From a virus, in IMG/VR virus record IMGVR_UViG_3300045242_000151, positions 1 through 41,782 of that record: a stretch of DNA of 41,782 bases; one strand, given 5' to 3'. Below, piece by piece: positions 1 to 6,710 of this stretch. Numbering within the stretch: position 1 is the stretch's first letter; each line of letters opens with the position of its first letter. The notes beneath the pieces were generated by a model. It ran no database searches and was not told the DNA's origin. It worked only from the letters and a program-made list of their open reading frames with translations. Made by a program: the position numbers and the translations under genes.

Positions 1-101
1 CGGTGCTCACGACGGTGCAGGGTGGTCATGGATGCGGCCACGGACTGGCCGGCAAGGGCGAGGCAGGCGATACAGGCGCAAGATGCGGTGAAGCAGCGAA
101 T
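1..101 (-). CDS. Secreted transglycosylase-like protein, 5' part only (variant A copy)
   Basis: Only the first ~33 codons are present; the gene runs off the left edge. They encode a signal-peptide-like stretch (TASCACIACLALAG) and then MTTLHRREH, matching almost residue for residue the start of the secreted transglycosylase at 39892-40404. The family cleaves peptidoglycan outside the membrane. The frame has no ATG, GTG or TTG at the position matching the other copy's GTG. Instead ATT sits there, 7 nt after a GGAGG (109-113), so an AUU start is likely. The next ATG would remove the signal peptide. It is the first gene of the variant A branch and confirms that both window ends descend from the same phage region. 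Confidence 0.6.
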   Translation of the reverse strand, partial: MRCFTASCACIACLALAGQSVAASMTTLHRREH

Positions 102-153
102 GAGGAAACCTCCAGAGAGGGTGCGATGGCATCGCGCATCGAATGCGCGGCGT

Positions 154-609
154 TCACGACAGCGCCTCCACGTAGTCGCGGATGCGGTCGGTGATGCGGA
201 ACCACTCGCCATGCGAGCGGTCAGACCGGAAGCGCCGATGCAGGTCGTGCTCGCTTCGGACGCTGCCGCGGGTCGTCGCCCACAACTCGAGCGGAAACGG
301 GCTCGCGGTCGCCAGCCGGTCGAGCCTCTTCGTCGGCTCGGACGAGTAGCCGATCTTCACGAACCCGCCGCCGCGGATGAAGTAGATCCAGCCCGTATCT
401 AGAGGAGGCTCAGGCGGCAGGAGGGCGGGAACCGTCGGCGCCTCGAAGCACGCCTTGCAGAAACCAACCAGGCCGTCGTGCCACCACTGGGTCTTCTCAA
501 CGTGCTCAAAGAGCCACGCGGCCGGCTGGTCGCAGTTCAGGCACTGCTCGCCGTCAGCGATCGAGACAACGCGGATCAGGTGATGCTGGAGCGTCCACTT
601 CCACGTCAT
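154..609 (-). CDS. T5orf172/MUG113-type GIY-YIG-like protein
   Basis: The 151-residue product ends in a domain of the T5orf172/MUG113 family, a GIY-YIG-nuclease relative common in phages: GWIYFIRGGGFVKIGYS, then RLATASPFPLEL, then a His-rich HDLHRRF helix and GEWFRI. The first ~70 residues hold a CxxC (CLNCDQ) and a second CxxC-like CKAC, suggesting a zinc knuckle ahead of the domain. I start it at ATG 609 because GGAG lies 9 nt upstream; an in-frame GTG at 663 lacks a ribosome site. Family members bind or cut DNA; the biochemical role here is not shown. It lies only in variant A, between the transglycosylase and the attachment site, and resembles the N-terminal half of the fusion at 6707-7738. 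Confidence 0.7.
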   Translation of the reverse strand: MTWKWTLQHHLIRVVSIADGEQCLNCDQPAAWLFEHVEKTQWWHDGLVGFCKACFEAPTVPALLPPEPPLDTGWIYFIRGGGFVKIGYSSEPTKRLDRLATASPFPLELWATTRGSVRSEHDLHRRFRSDRSHGEWFRITDRIRDYVEALS

Positions 610-776
610 CGCGTGGCACTCCGAGGAGAGAGATGCGGGGCGCCCTTGGAAGGCGACGGACACACGTTCGCGCGTGTGTCGACGTCAGCTAGTGCCGCTC
701 TAGTCGCCCCGCCGCGGCAGACCTGGAGAGACGTTACATTTTTGGCTTCACTGCACGGTTTGTGCAGGTACACATC

Positions 777-801
777 GCGGGTTCGATCCCCGCCGCCTCC
801 A
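777..801 (+). other. tRNA/tmRNA 3' end fragment, candidate attP core of integrase A
   Basis: A T-arm (GCGGG, TTCGATC, CCCGC) is followed by an acceptor 3' strand CGCCTCC, an A and TTTT. The matching 5' strand GGAGGCG is absent upstream, so this is a displaced 3' end and not a gene. Phages of this kind carry the 3' end of their target RNA gene beside the integrase to restore it on integration. The integrase A stop codon is 38 nt away, which fits. The family could be tmRNA (whose T-arm and CGCCTCCA-like ends occur in some actinobacteria) or a tRNA; I cannot decide. Confidence 0.6.
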
Positions 802-839
802 TTTTCGGCTCTAGGCCCCAAAGCAGGAGGAAGCATGGT

Positions 840-1853
840 TTACAAGTCGTCTTCCGTATCCCGCATCGAGTGAAGCACTCGCGCCAGGTCGGAGGTGTCG
901 AACGACGCATACGAATCCCTCGTCGTCCCAATGTCAGCGTGCCCCAGAAGCTCCTGTGCGGCCGTGAGGTTCCCTGTGCGACGCAGAATGTCCGAGGCAA
1001 CCGTGTGACGGCCCCTGTGCATCCCGAACCCCGCCACGACGCCCTCATCCACGATTCCGGCCGCCTCAAGACGTGCGTACCACCAGCGATGCACAGAACG
1101 CGGGACGAAGCCGTGATGGTGCTGGTAGTAGGTGCGCATCCCGACCTTGCGGCGCGGGCAGACAGGGAACCAGTCGAGGATCGCGTCGTGGCCGCCTAGT
1201 TCGAGCTCGAGCGCGCCAAGGTCCCGCCAAAACGCCTCTTCAACGATCGGGATCGTGCGTACCTTGCCGCCCTTGCCGGTGAGGACGAGGGTGCGGCGCT
1301 CGAAGTCGAAGTCGCGGAACCTGACGCCGGCTATCTCAGCCCTGCGGAGCCCGTAGAGCAGGATCAGCATCACGCCGAGCTTGTCGCCGAGATAGTCCTG
1401 TGAGGCGAGGACCTTGTCGACCATGCTCTTGCCGAACGGTTCCCGCTTGACGCCGCGTTTCTTCGGTGACGCCAGAATGCGAGCGGGGTTGCCGTGGATG
1501 CCGCGCCCTTCACGTACAGCCCAGTCGAAGAAGTCCACCCACACCGACCTGACCTTCGCCCTCGTTCTGCCTGACAGCTCGCCCCAGTGGAAGTCCATGC
1601 ACTCGCGCAACCGTTCGGCGCCGACGGGTGCTTCGAGGTCTTTCAGTTCGAGGTCGGAGAAAAAAAGAGCAAGCCGAGCAAGGATGGGCTCGTAGTCGCG
1701 GATAGTGTCCTTGGCGGCTCCCCACTCATTCCGCTTCCAACGGATGTAGCGGGCGACTTCGAGCCCCAGGGGAGTCGAGCGGTAGCTCTTATCCTTCAGG
1801 GCCTCGCGGAGAATACGCGAAGCGTCGCCGAGTTCCAAAGCGGTGACGCTCAT
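840..1853 (-). CDS. int: Tyrosine integrase A
   Basis: A 337-residue phage integrase that catalyses site-specific recombination between attP and a host RNA gene. The N-terminal SAM-like/core-binding part covers roughly residues 30-130 and the catalytic part 145-330. The catalytic set is visible: R170 (GLRRAEI), K194 (GKGGK), H279 and R282 (HRGRHT), H305 (LLGHAD) and nucleophile Y315 (RDSYAS). ATG 1853 overlaps the stop of the upstream gene as ATGA, so it is translationally coupled as the last gene of the early operon. Just before this start codon the sequence departs from the identical copy at the right end, where a different integrase follows. An upstream in-frame extension is coding for the neighbour in another frame and is rejected. 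Confidence 0.95.
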   Translation of the reverse strand: MSVTALELGDASRILREALKDKSYRSTPLGLEVARYIRWKRNEWGAAKDTIRDYEPILARLALFFSDLELKDLEAPVGAERLRECMDFHWGELSGRTRAKVRSVWVDFFDWAVREGRGIHGNPARILASPKKRGVKREPFGKSMVDKVLASQDYLGDKLGVMLILLYGLRRAEIAGVRFRDFDFERRTLVLTGKGGKVRTIPIVEEAFWRDLGALELELGGHDAILDWFPVCPRRKVGMRTYYQHHHGFVPRSVHRWWYARLEAAGIVDEGVVAGFGMHRGRHTVASDILRRTGNLTAAQELLGHADIGTTRDSYASFDTSDLARVLHSMRDTEDDL

Positions 1854-1973
1854 CCCGTCTCCTCGCCAGCGTCGGGGGTTTCCGTGCCGCCCTGCTCGAG
1901 CGCCGCCAGCAGAGGCATGACGTGCAGCCCGATGCACGCACCAAGCGCGGAGTCTCCCGGGGTCGGGTAGCCC
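1847..1973. repeat. 127-bp exact terminal repeat, left copy
   Basis: Identical to 41656-41782, which is the very end of the window. It covers the first 7 bases of either integrase gene (ATGAGCG) and the 3' part of the upstream gene. To the left the two copies diverge at once. A length of exactly 127 with one copy flush against the contig end is what a de Bruijn assembler using k=127 leaves at a branch vertex. It is therefore more likely a circular-genome junction than a biological direct repeat. Confidence 0.9.
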
Positions 1974-2374
1974 ATCTTTGCGTCTATACGGTCTGCCTCA
2001 ACGACGGCTTCGAGCGCTGCCGTCACCAGGGCGAGCCGGTCTTCGGCCTGCTGTGCTCGTTGCCGGGCCGACCATTTCTGTGCGGCTTCGTCGGCCAGCC
2101 GGTCGCGCAGACGCGCGCACTTCGGGCAGTCAGGGTCAACCAGTCCTGCCGCTACCGGGTCGGACGTGTAGCGCCCGTCCATGTAGCCGGGTTCCTCGTC
2201 GCCTTCCTGCCGTCCGGGTGCGCCCACCCCGGCGGCCGCAAGCTCATCCGCTGCCTCCCGCATCGTGCGAGTCAGGAGTGACTTAGCATGGCCGCGGTCA
2301 TCGTCTACCGCTGCGGCGAGTGTCCGAAGTCTCTCGACTAGCTCCGCTGTCTTGTCGGCGTCCCGGGCGGTCAC
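1850..2374 (-). CDS. Unknown early protein, coiled coil with CxxC
   Basis: 174 residues with no family I recognise. The N-terminal half is helical and charged (TAELVERLRTLAAAVDD), followed by a flexible acidic loop, then CPKC (possible half zinc site) and a predicted coiled coil RLRDRLADEAAQKWSARQ. The C-terminus is a hydrophobic helix (GACIGLHVMPLLAAL) and an acidic tail. It begins with GTG overlapping the stop of its upstream neighbour (GTGA) and ends overlapping the integrase start (ATGA). Its 3' part is the segment shared by both phage variants, so it marks the boundary where integrase modules were exchanged. By position it could modulate integration or excision, but nothing in the sequence proves that. 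Confidence 0.75.
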   Translation of the reverse strand: MTARDADKTAELVERLRTLAAAVDDDRGHAKSLLTRTMREAADELAAAGVGAPGRQEGDEEPGYMDGRYTSDPVAAGLVDPDCPKCARLRDRLADEAAQKWSARQRAQQAEDRLALVTAALEAVVEADRIDAKMGYPTPGDSALGACIGLHVMPLLAALEQGGTETPDAGEETG

Positions 2375-2610
2375 GACGCCGCCGCTTCAAGATTGCGGAG
2401 CCGCCGCGCCGCCTGCACAAGCAGCGCGAACGCAGCCGCACCGCCGCTTTTGCCGTTGCGCTCCTGCCAAAGCAGCAACCGCTCCTGGTAGACGGCGCGG
2501 GCCTCTTCAAGATTGTCGTCCGGGTGGTACTCGGGTGGGACGTACTCAAGTAGGGCCTGCTCAAGCGACCGCTCCGTCCGCCGTTCGCCTGCTCCCGCGC
2601 CGCTAGACAT
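2371..2610 (-). CDS. Unknown small helical early protein
   Basis: 79 residues: a polar N-terminus, LEQALLEYVPPEYHP, then a long predicted helix from about residue 34 to 75 (EEARAVYQERLLLWQER and FALLVQAARRLRNLEAA). It is not a recognised family. The ATG at 2610 overlaps the end of the upstream gene by 8 nt, and its stop overlaps the next GTG by 4 nt, so it sits inside the coupled early chain. The longer in-frame extension upstream reads as arginine/serine-rich shadow and is not used. Confidence 0.65.
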   Translation of the reverse strand: MSSGAGAGERRTERSLEQALLEYVPPEYHPDDNLEEARAVYQERLLLWQERNGKSGGAAAFALLVQAARRLRNLEAAAS

Positions 2611-2794
2611 CGGCGTCCCGATCGGGTGCGTCAAGTGACTGAATCCGCCACTCCACGGGCTCGCCGCCGAAGTCGTCGGGTGGCTGGGCGGCGATCCACT
2701 TTTCGACGTCGCGCATTGACTCGAACGGCCCGACGATCCGACCCGCGATCGACCCAATCTCCTCAGCCGCGATCCATAGACGCGTGCCGCTCAC
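2603..2794 (-). CDS. Unknown small early protein
   Basis: 63 residues with a compact alpha/beta look: SGTRLWIAAEEIGSIAGRIV, then FESMRDVEKWIAAQPPDDF and VEWRIQSLDAP. No family recognised. I place the start at GTG 2794 because it overlaps the stop of the membrane microprotein upstream (GTGA) and because the sequence before it is coding in a different frame. The product is acidic and probably cytoplasmic. Confidence 0.6.
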   Translation of the reverse strand: MSGTRLWIAAEEIGSIAGRIVGPFESMRDVEKWIAAQPPDDFGGEPVEWRIQSLDAPDRDADV

Positions 2795-2937
2795 GAGCCC
2801 ACCCGTTCGCGCCCGTACGGGAAGCTGCCGCCGCGTCTCGCCCGTCTGAGGTTCCGCCCCCACCAGAACGCCAACACCCACGCCCCGGTGAGGGCTCCGG
2901 CGGCGAATGCCACGATGGCTACGGCGGCGTAGATCAC
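2791..2937 (-). CDS. Single-span membrane microprotein
   Basis: A 48-residue gene joined at both ends by GTGA overlaps (2934-2937 and 2791-2794). It encodes IYAAVAIVAFAAGALTGAWV, one strongly hydrophobic span of about 25 residues, then WWGRNLRRARRGG, a basic cytoplasmic tail that should anchor the protein with its C-terminus inside. The fit to both overlaps is good evidence that it is translated. Function unknown; small membrane proteins in phage early operons can act in superinfection exclusion, but nothing specific shows this here. Confidence 0.7.
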   Translation of the reverse strand: MIYAAVAIVAFAAGALTGAWVLAFWWGRNLRRARRGGSFPYGRERVGS

Positions 2938-3116
2938 TCGCCCTCGTCCTGGTCTTGGTTGTCGGGGTCGGGGGTGCCGGCCGGCAGATCGTGGGGGGCC
3001 GGGACGTCGGGGGCGTAGTCGGCGTGGAACCTGAGCCCGTAGGCGCGGGCGGCGCCGGTCAGGATTAGGGAGCGGACGCGACGGTCAACGCGGTCGAGCG
3101 GCTGCGGATCACTCAT
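2934..3116 (-). CDS. Unknown small early protein, acidic tail
   Basis: 60 residues. The first half is a basic helix (DRVDRRVRSLILTGAARAYG) and the second half is proline/aspartate-rich and acidic (PDPDNQDQDEGE), likely disordered. The ATG overlaps the upstream gene's end by 8 nt and the stop overlaps the next gene's GTG by 4 nt. A basic head with an acidic tail can suit a nucleic-acid mimic or a partner-binding adaptor, but no family is recognised. Confidence 0.65.
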   Translation of the reverse strand: MSDPQPLDRVDRRVRSLILTGAARAYGLRFHADYAPDVPAPHDLPAGTPDPDNQDQDEGE

Positions 3117-3351
3117 CGGTGGGCCAGAACTCGTACGGCTCCCACATCCGCATCAGACGCACGTCGAGCCCATCGAGGGCGAGCTGCTGCTGGACGGCCT
3201 CGCCGATGGTCGAATCACCATCGGGCGCGTCCTCTTTCCACCACCAGCCGGAGACTTCTTCCTGACGCCGCCACCCGTTGTCGATCAGGTAGCGGCACAT
3301 CAGGTCGTACAAGTCCTCGATCGTGACCGTGTGCGGCGATTGCTCGATCAT
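3109..3351 (-). CDS. Unknown early protein, 80 residues
   Basis: Acidic and tryptophan-rich: TIEDLYDLMCRYLIDNGWRR, then VSGWWWKEDAP, then a helix TIGEAVQQQLALDGL and the end WEPYEFWPTDE. The pattern of short helix, WWWKE strand and helix is typical of small phage accessory proteins that sit beside recombination genes, but I cannot assign a family. ATG 3351 overlaps the stop of the ATPase gene (ATGA), so its production should follow that gene. Confidence 0.7.
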   Translation of the reverse strand: MIEQSPHTVTIEDLYDLMCRYLIDNGWRRQEEVSGWWWKEDAPDGDSTIGEAVQQQLALDGLDVRLMRMWEPYEFWPTDE

Positions 3352-4454
3352 GCCTGCGCGCTCTCAGGGATCGGAAATGCCGAGGGCTTCGGCTCGCCGA
3401 TCTCCGTGAGGATCGTGTCGACCATCGCCGCCGGGATGCCCGCGCTTGAGGTCTGCCCGGTGACGACGTCGAAGATCGCGCGCAGGCCAGCCTCCTCCAC
3501 GCCGCACTCCCGGGCCCGCGCGAAGATCAGGTGGCGCTGCTGCTCGGACGCCAACGGGACGGCAGGGGACGCAGGCTCGTCTTGATCGGCCTGCGAGACG
3601 TCGCCGGCCGAAGCCGTGGATGCCACAGGTTCCCCCGCCGAACTAGTACCGGCCCCCGCCGCCAGCCCCCCATCGGGCGCAGCGGAGGCCGGATCCTGCG
3701 AGGCACCGGCCGCCCACGCCGCGAGCGCCGCACCCGCCTGAACACTGATCGGCTTCCCGGTCGGGAAGAACGCCTTGAGCTGTTCCGGCAGCTTGATCGG
3801 ACGCGGCACACCCGGCGACGACGGACTGAGCAGGAAGCTCGCGGTCATCTCGTACGGCAGCGTCTTCTCCGTGATCGGAATCCACCCGTCCAGACTCCCG
3901 CCCGTCAGGGTGCGCTTCGGACGGATCTCCGTCTTCCCCTTCGCGTCCTTCCCGATCTCGATCTTCTCCTCCGCCCGAAAACAGAGGATGACGTGGGCGC
4001 GCACCTGCAACAGCCGCGACACCATCCGCTTGTGCTGCTGCTTCGGCTTCACCCACGCCGAGAACGTCATCGCCTCCCGCTTCTTCCAGTCGTCCCCGGC
4101 CATGCGTTGCAGCTCCGACTCGTGCATATCGAGGATCCCGCCGTCCCCCGCGTACTCATGGCTCATCGAGTCCACGACCACGACGCCGTAGCCGGCCTTC
4201 TCAGCCGCCTGGATCGCATCCGCATACCGCTCCGGGGTGAACGGCGCCCGCAGATCCGCCGTCTCAAAAGAGAACTCGTTCGCATAATGCGACGCCCGCC
4301 CGTTCTCCGTGTCGATCACAACGAACGGCTTCCCACCCGACAACCCCTTCGCGAGCTCAAGAGCCGAATACGTCTTCCCCGAGCCGGTGTACCCGGCCAG
4401 GCCGATCAACAACGGGACGTTCTCGCGCTTCGCAGGCTTGAACTGGAAACTCAT
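3348..4454 (-). CDS. Sak4-like RecA-fold ATPase (single-strand annealing/recombination)
   Basis: 368 residues. The N-terminal ~230 residues are a phage AAA/RecA-fold ATPase: Walker A GYTGSGKT (residues 21-28), VVIDTENG, and Walker B VVVVDS (91-96). This is the pattern of Sak4-type recombination ATPases, which promote strand annealing with a phage exonuclease. Residues ~235-300 are an alanine/serine/proline linker and ~305-368 a helical extension (SEQQRHLIFARARECG) that I do not recognise; it may bind partner proteins. It follows the RecE-like nuclease with an ATGA overlap, as in other phages where nuclease and annealing ATPase pair. Sak4 identity is by motif and context, not alignment. Confidence 0.8.
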   Translation of the reverse strand: MSFQFKPAKRENVPLLIGLAGYTGSGKTYSALELAKGLSGGKPFVVIDTENGRASHYANEFSFETADLRAPFTPERYADAIQAAEKAGYGVVVVDSMSHEYAGDGGILDMHESELQRMAGDDWKKREAMTFSAWVKPKQQHKRMVSRLLQVRAHVILCFRAEEKIEIGKDAKGKTEIRPKRTLTGGSLDGWIPITEKTLPYEMTASFLLSPSSPGVPRPIKLPEQLKAFFPTGKPISVQAGAALAAWAAGASQDPASAAPDGGLAAGAGTSSAGEPVASTASAGDVSQADQDEPASPAVPLASEQQRHLIFARARECGVEEAGLRAIFDVVTGQTSSAGIPAAMVDTILTEIGEPKPSAFPIPESAQA

Positions 4455-5299
4455 GCTGCCTCCTCACGCGCCAACCAGCGCGTCTCCTCATAGGACGGGA
4501 GGTCCGCGACACAGACCCGCGTCGGATAGGCCGGCCAACGGTCAGCCGCCAGACACTTGCGCCACAGGTCGATCGCGTACTGAACCTTCTCGTCCGCCAA
4601 CGCCAACGCCTCAGCGCCGAGCGTCACAACGGACAGCGCATACGGCGGAAACGTCTCCTGCACAACGAACCGGAACTCAGCCAACGAGCCGGCCAGGCAG
4701 AGCAGACCGCGCCGGTAGAACGCCGCCTGCACGTCGTAGCCCATCGAGAACAGCGACCGGGAGAACTGCTCCGGATTCGCCGACCGGCTCGAGGTTTTGT
4801 AGTCGTCGATCGTCGCCCGGTCATCGCGCAACCAGTCAAGCCGGGCGCGACACGCCACACCGTGGTCGTCCCACACCAACGTCTGCTCCGCGAGCCCGTC
4901 AGCGAACACAGCCGGGTCGGCGTCGAGCGCGTCGAGCTGCCGACGGGTAGCGGCGACCATCTCCGTGACGGCCTGCCAATGCTTCTCCAGAAGCGGCGTC
5001 CGCCCAGCCTCACGCGCTTCCTTCCGCGCCTCTTGCGCGTCCTTCTTCCGCCAGTCATCGAACGGCAACACCGCCACGTCCGCGCCGTCCTCCAGCAGGA
5101 GAGCGTGCGCGATCGTGCCGATGTCAAACGCTTCTTTCTCCTCGGAGCGGTAGTCCGGGTTCAGCCTGGGATGGGCCGTCCATGCGTGCTTCGGTGACTG
5201 CGAGACGAGCACCCGCGCGATCGACGACGACAGCGACGGCTGCTCGCCGAACCCGTCGGCGTGATAGGCAGCAGCGTCAATGGTGAGGATGCCGCTCAC
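4451..5299 (-). CDS. RecE/YqaJ-like PD-(D/E)xK exonuclease
   Basis: 282 residues resembling exodeoxyribonuclease VIII/YqaJ-type phage nucleases that resect double-stranded ends for recombination. Visible core: GTIAHALLLE with H65, RLDWL with D155, IDDYKTS giving D166-x-K168, and DVQAAFYRR with Q191, the order expected for H, D, DxK and QxxxY in this fold. Residues 75-125 form a charged helical insert. The start GTG 5299 overlaps the upstream stop (GTGA). Together with the ATPase downstream it makes a two-gene recombination unit that could also aid concatemer formation. Confidence 0.85.
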   Translation of the reverse strand: MSGILTIDAAAYHADGFGEQPSLSSSIARVLVSQSPKHAWTAHPRLNPDYRSEEKEAFDIGTIAHALLLEDGADVAVLPFDDWRKKDAQEARKEAREAGRTPLLEKHWQAVTEMVAATRRQLDALDADPAVFADGLAEQTLVWDDHGVACRARLDWLRDDRATIDDYKTSSRSANPEQFSRSLFSMGYDVQAAFYRRGLLCLAGSLAEFRFVVQETFPPYALSVVTLGAEALALADEKVQYAIDLWRKCLAADRWPAYPTRVCVADLPSYEETRWLAREEAA

Positions 5300-5586
5300 G
5301 ATTTGGCCTCGCCCAGGACGAGTTTCGGCGGCTGCGGCTCAACCCTGATCGTGAACGCCGTCCACGATCTGGCAGGTGTCGCTGCAAAGGTTCCGGTCTG
5401 TTCCTTCTCCGGCAGCCTTCCCACGACGGCCTTGACGGCGAGCTCGGCGGTGCGGGCGGTTGCCTCGTTGACGGGCTCCCACACAACCGGGTCACCCTGG
5501 TCGCCGGGGACCTGTTGGAAGACGAGGTAGCGGACCCCGGTCGCCTCGTCCGAGGGCGGCTTGATGACGGTCGACTGCTCGCTCAC
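5296..5586 (-). CDS. Unknown early protein, 96 residues
   Basis: Reads as a small beta-rich protein: GVRYLVFQQVPGDQGDPVVWEPV, then a helix TARTAELAVKAVVGRLPEKE, then TGTFAATPARSWTAFTIRVEPQ. This beta-helix-beta arrangement is seen in short phage accessory proteins encoded ahead of RecE-like nucleases. GTG 5586 overlaps the stop of the zinc-binding gene upstream and the stop overlaps the nuclease start, both as GTGA. No enzymatic motif is visible. Confidence 0.7.
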   Translation of the reverse strand: MSEQSTVIKPPSDEATGVRYLVFQQVPGDQGDPVVWEPVNEATARTAELAVKAVVGRLPEKEQTGTFAATPARSWTAFTIRVEPQPPKLVLGEAKS

Positions 5587-5789
5587 GTCGTCACCCCACG
5601 CCGCGCCAACGGCTCCACCGACGGCTCCAACCCCAGGCACAACGGGCACTCGACCCAGTCCGCCTGCTGCGGATCCGGGTAGCCCGGATTCACGGACAGC
5701 TCGCCGTGGCCGCCGCAGCGAGGGCACACATCCGCGAGCGACGGCAGACCAGTAACCCCGAGCACATCCGGCATGAGTTCCTCGGTCAC
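5583..5789 (-). CDS. Zinc-finger microprotein (DnaJ-like CxxCxGxG)
   Basis: 68 residues with CPRCGGHGEL and, 23 residues later, ECPLCLG: two CxxC knuckles like half a DnaJ cysteine-rich zinc centre. Such small proteins are frequent in actinophage early regions and are presumed to bind zinc. GTG 5789 overlaps the upstream stop and its own stop overlaps the next start. No DNA-binding function is proven. Confidence 0.7.
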   Translation of the reverse strand: MTEELMPDVLGVTGLPSLADVCPRCGGHGELSVNPGYPDPQQADWVECPLCLGLEPSVEPLARRGVTT

Positions 5790-6001
5790 GATCGTCCTCC
5801 TCGCATCAACGCTGCCTCCAGGTCGTAGACGTCACGGTGTGACGGGCAGGCGGGGCCACGGCAGGGCCGGCCGCAGAACGGGCAGGCCCTATAGATGCGA
5901 GGCTCCCGTTGGACGACAAGGTCAGCGGCGAGGGCGGACGGGCTCGGGGCCACCCCAGCCACATCCGCCCCCCTCACACGCCGCTTCGCCGCAGTCCTCA
6001 C
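5786..6001 (-). CDS. Zinc-knuckle early protein
   Basis: 71 residues. The C-terminal half is RACPFCGRPCRGPACPSH: five possible ligands in C-x2-C-x3-C-x4-C-x2-H spacing, then a short helix DVYDLEAALMRGG. The N-terminal half is basic (VRTAAKRRVRG). The start is GTG 6001, chosen because it overlaps the MT-A70 gene stop as GTGA; the longer upstream reading is the methylase gene in another frame. It may bind nucleic acid, by its charge and zinc site. Confidence 0.65.
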   Translation of the reverse strand: MRTAAKRRVRGADVAGVAPSPSALAADLVVQREPRIYRACPFCGRPCRGPACPSHRDVYDLEAALMRGGRS

Positions 6002-6555
6002 GACGCCATCACCACATGGCCGAGCGCTTCGTCGCCCCAGGTGTCCCAACCAAGACGGTTGCGACGGGCGAATAGCTCCACGTACGGGCCGGGACTCACT
6101 GCTTCCACGAGGTCTAGGAACGCCTCGGGCTTCGCGCTGTGAGCGTTGTGCGGGCGTGTCCAGTGGAACCACGACGTGTCGATGCGCGAGAGCGCTGGGA
6201 GCGTGCCTCGTCGGGCGAACAGGACGAACTCAGCGGTGTTCGTGAACGCGCCGCCTAGCCCGATGCCGCGCGGCGTCTTGCACCAGACAAGCGTTTGCGA
6301 CGGCCTGAATCCCCACGCTCGCGCAACGTCCGGTGCGTGCTCAAGGTAGGCGTTGGGCACCCACAGATACAGGTGCGCGTCAGGCTCCGCGAGCGACTCG
6401 ACGTCGAGTGTCTTGATCGCGTCGAGCGTCATCGGTTCATAGGGAAGGTCCGACGGACGCCGGGGGTTCCTGTGCCACCGCGCGCCGCCTGCGTGTGCGC
6501 CACCACCCGGCATCTGCCACGGCGGGTCCGCGACGATCGTCCGATACACCGTCAC
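5998..6555 (-). CDS. MT-A70-family adenine methyltransferase
   Basis: 185 residues. DPPW (residues 10-13, after YRTIVA) is the MT-A70 catalytic motif, and LYLWVPNAYLEHA, WGFRPSQTLVWCKTP, SWFHW and AFLDLVEAVSPGPYVELFAR follow in family order, closing the SAM-binding fold. Members methylate adenine N6 in DNA or RNA; phages use them against restriction or to control genes. GTG 6555 overlaps the preceding microprotein stop (GTGA). A Dam-type methylase lies just upstream, so the phage has two adenine methylases side by side. Confidence 0.9.
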   Translation of the reverse strand: MTVYRTIVADPPWQMPGGGAHAGGARWHRNPRRPSDLPYEPMTLDAIKTLDVESLAEPDAHLYLWVPNAYLEHAPDVARAWGFRPSQTLVWCKTPRGIGLGGAFTNTAEFVLFARRGTLPALSRIDTSWFHWTRPHNAHSAKPEAFLDLVEAVSPGPYVELFARRNRLGWDTWGDEALGHVVMAS

Positions 6556-6710
6556 CGGGTTGTCCGCCCGTCCAGGAGCAGCAGCCCGATCGCGAACGCA
6601 ACCGCCAGAAGGGCCACCGGGAACGCGAACGGGGTGCCGGCGGCACGCACGGCGACACCGACCGCGACCACCGCGGCCACCGCACCGAGGGCGAGCCTCA
6701 GACACGTCAC
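6552..6710 (-). CDS. Two-span membrane microprotein
   Basis: 52 residues with two hydrophobic segments, LALGAVAAVVAVGVAV and PVALLAVAFAIGLLLL, separated by a short RAAGTP turn, so a hairpin in the membrane with a basic end (DGRTTR). It starts at GTG 6710 overlapping the Dam gene stop and ends overlapping the MT-A70 start, both as GTGA; this fit argues strongly that it is real. It is easily missed because of its size. Function unknown. Confidence 0.7.
   Translation of the reverse strand: MTCLRLALGAVAAVVAVGVAVRAAGTPFAFPVALLAVAFAIGLLLLDGRTTR

Noticed and set aside
734-1069. Minus-strand frame reading MEAAGIEPAM
   Set aside because: This peptide is the reverse reading of a tRNA/tmRNA 3' end and a well-known false gene call; the region is the attachment fragment and the integrase end.
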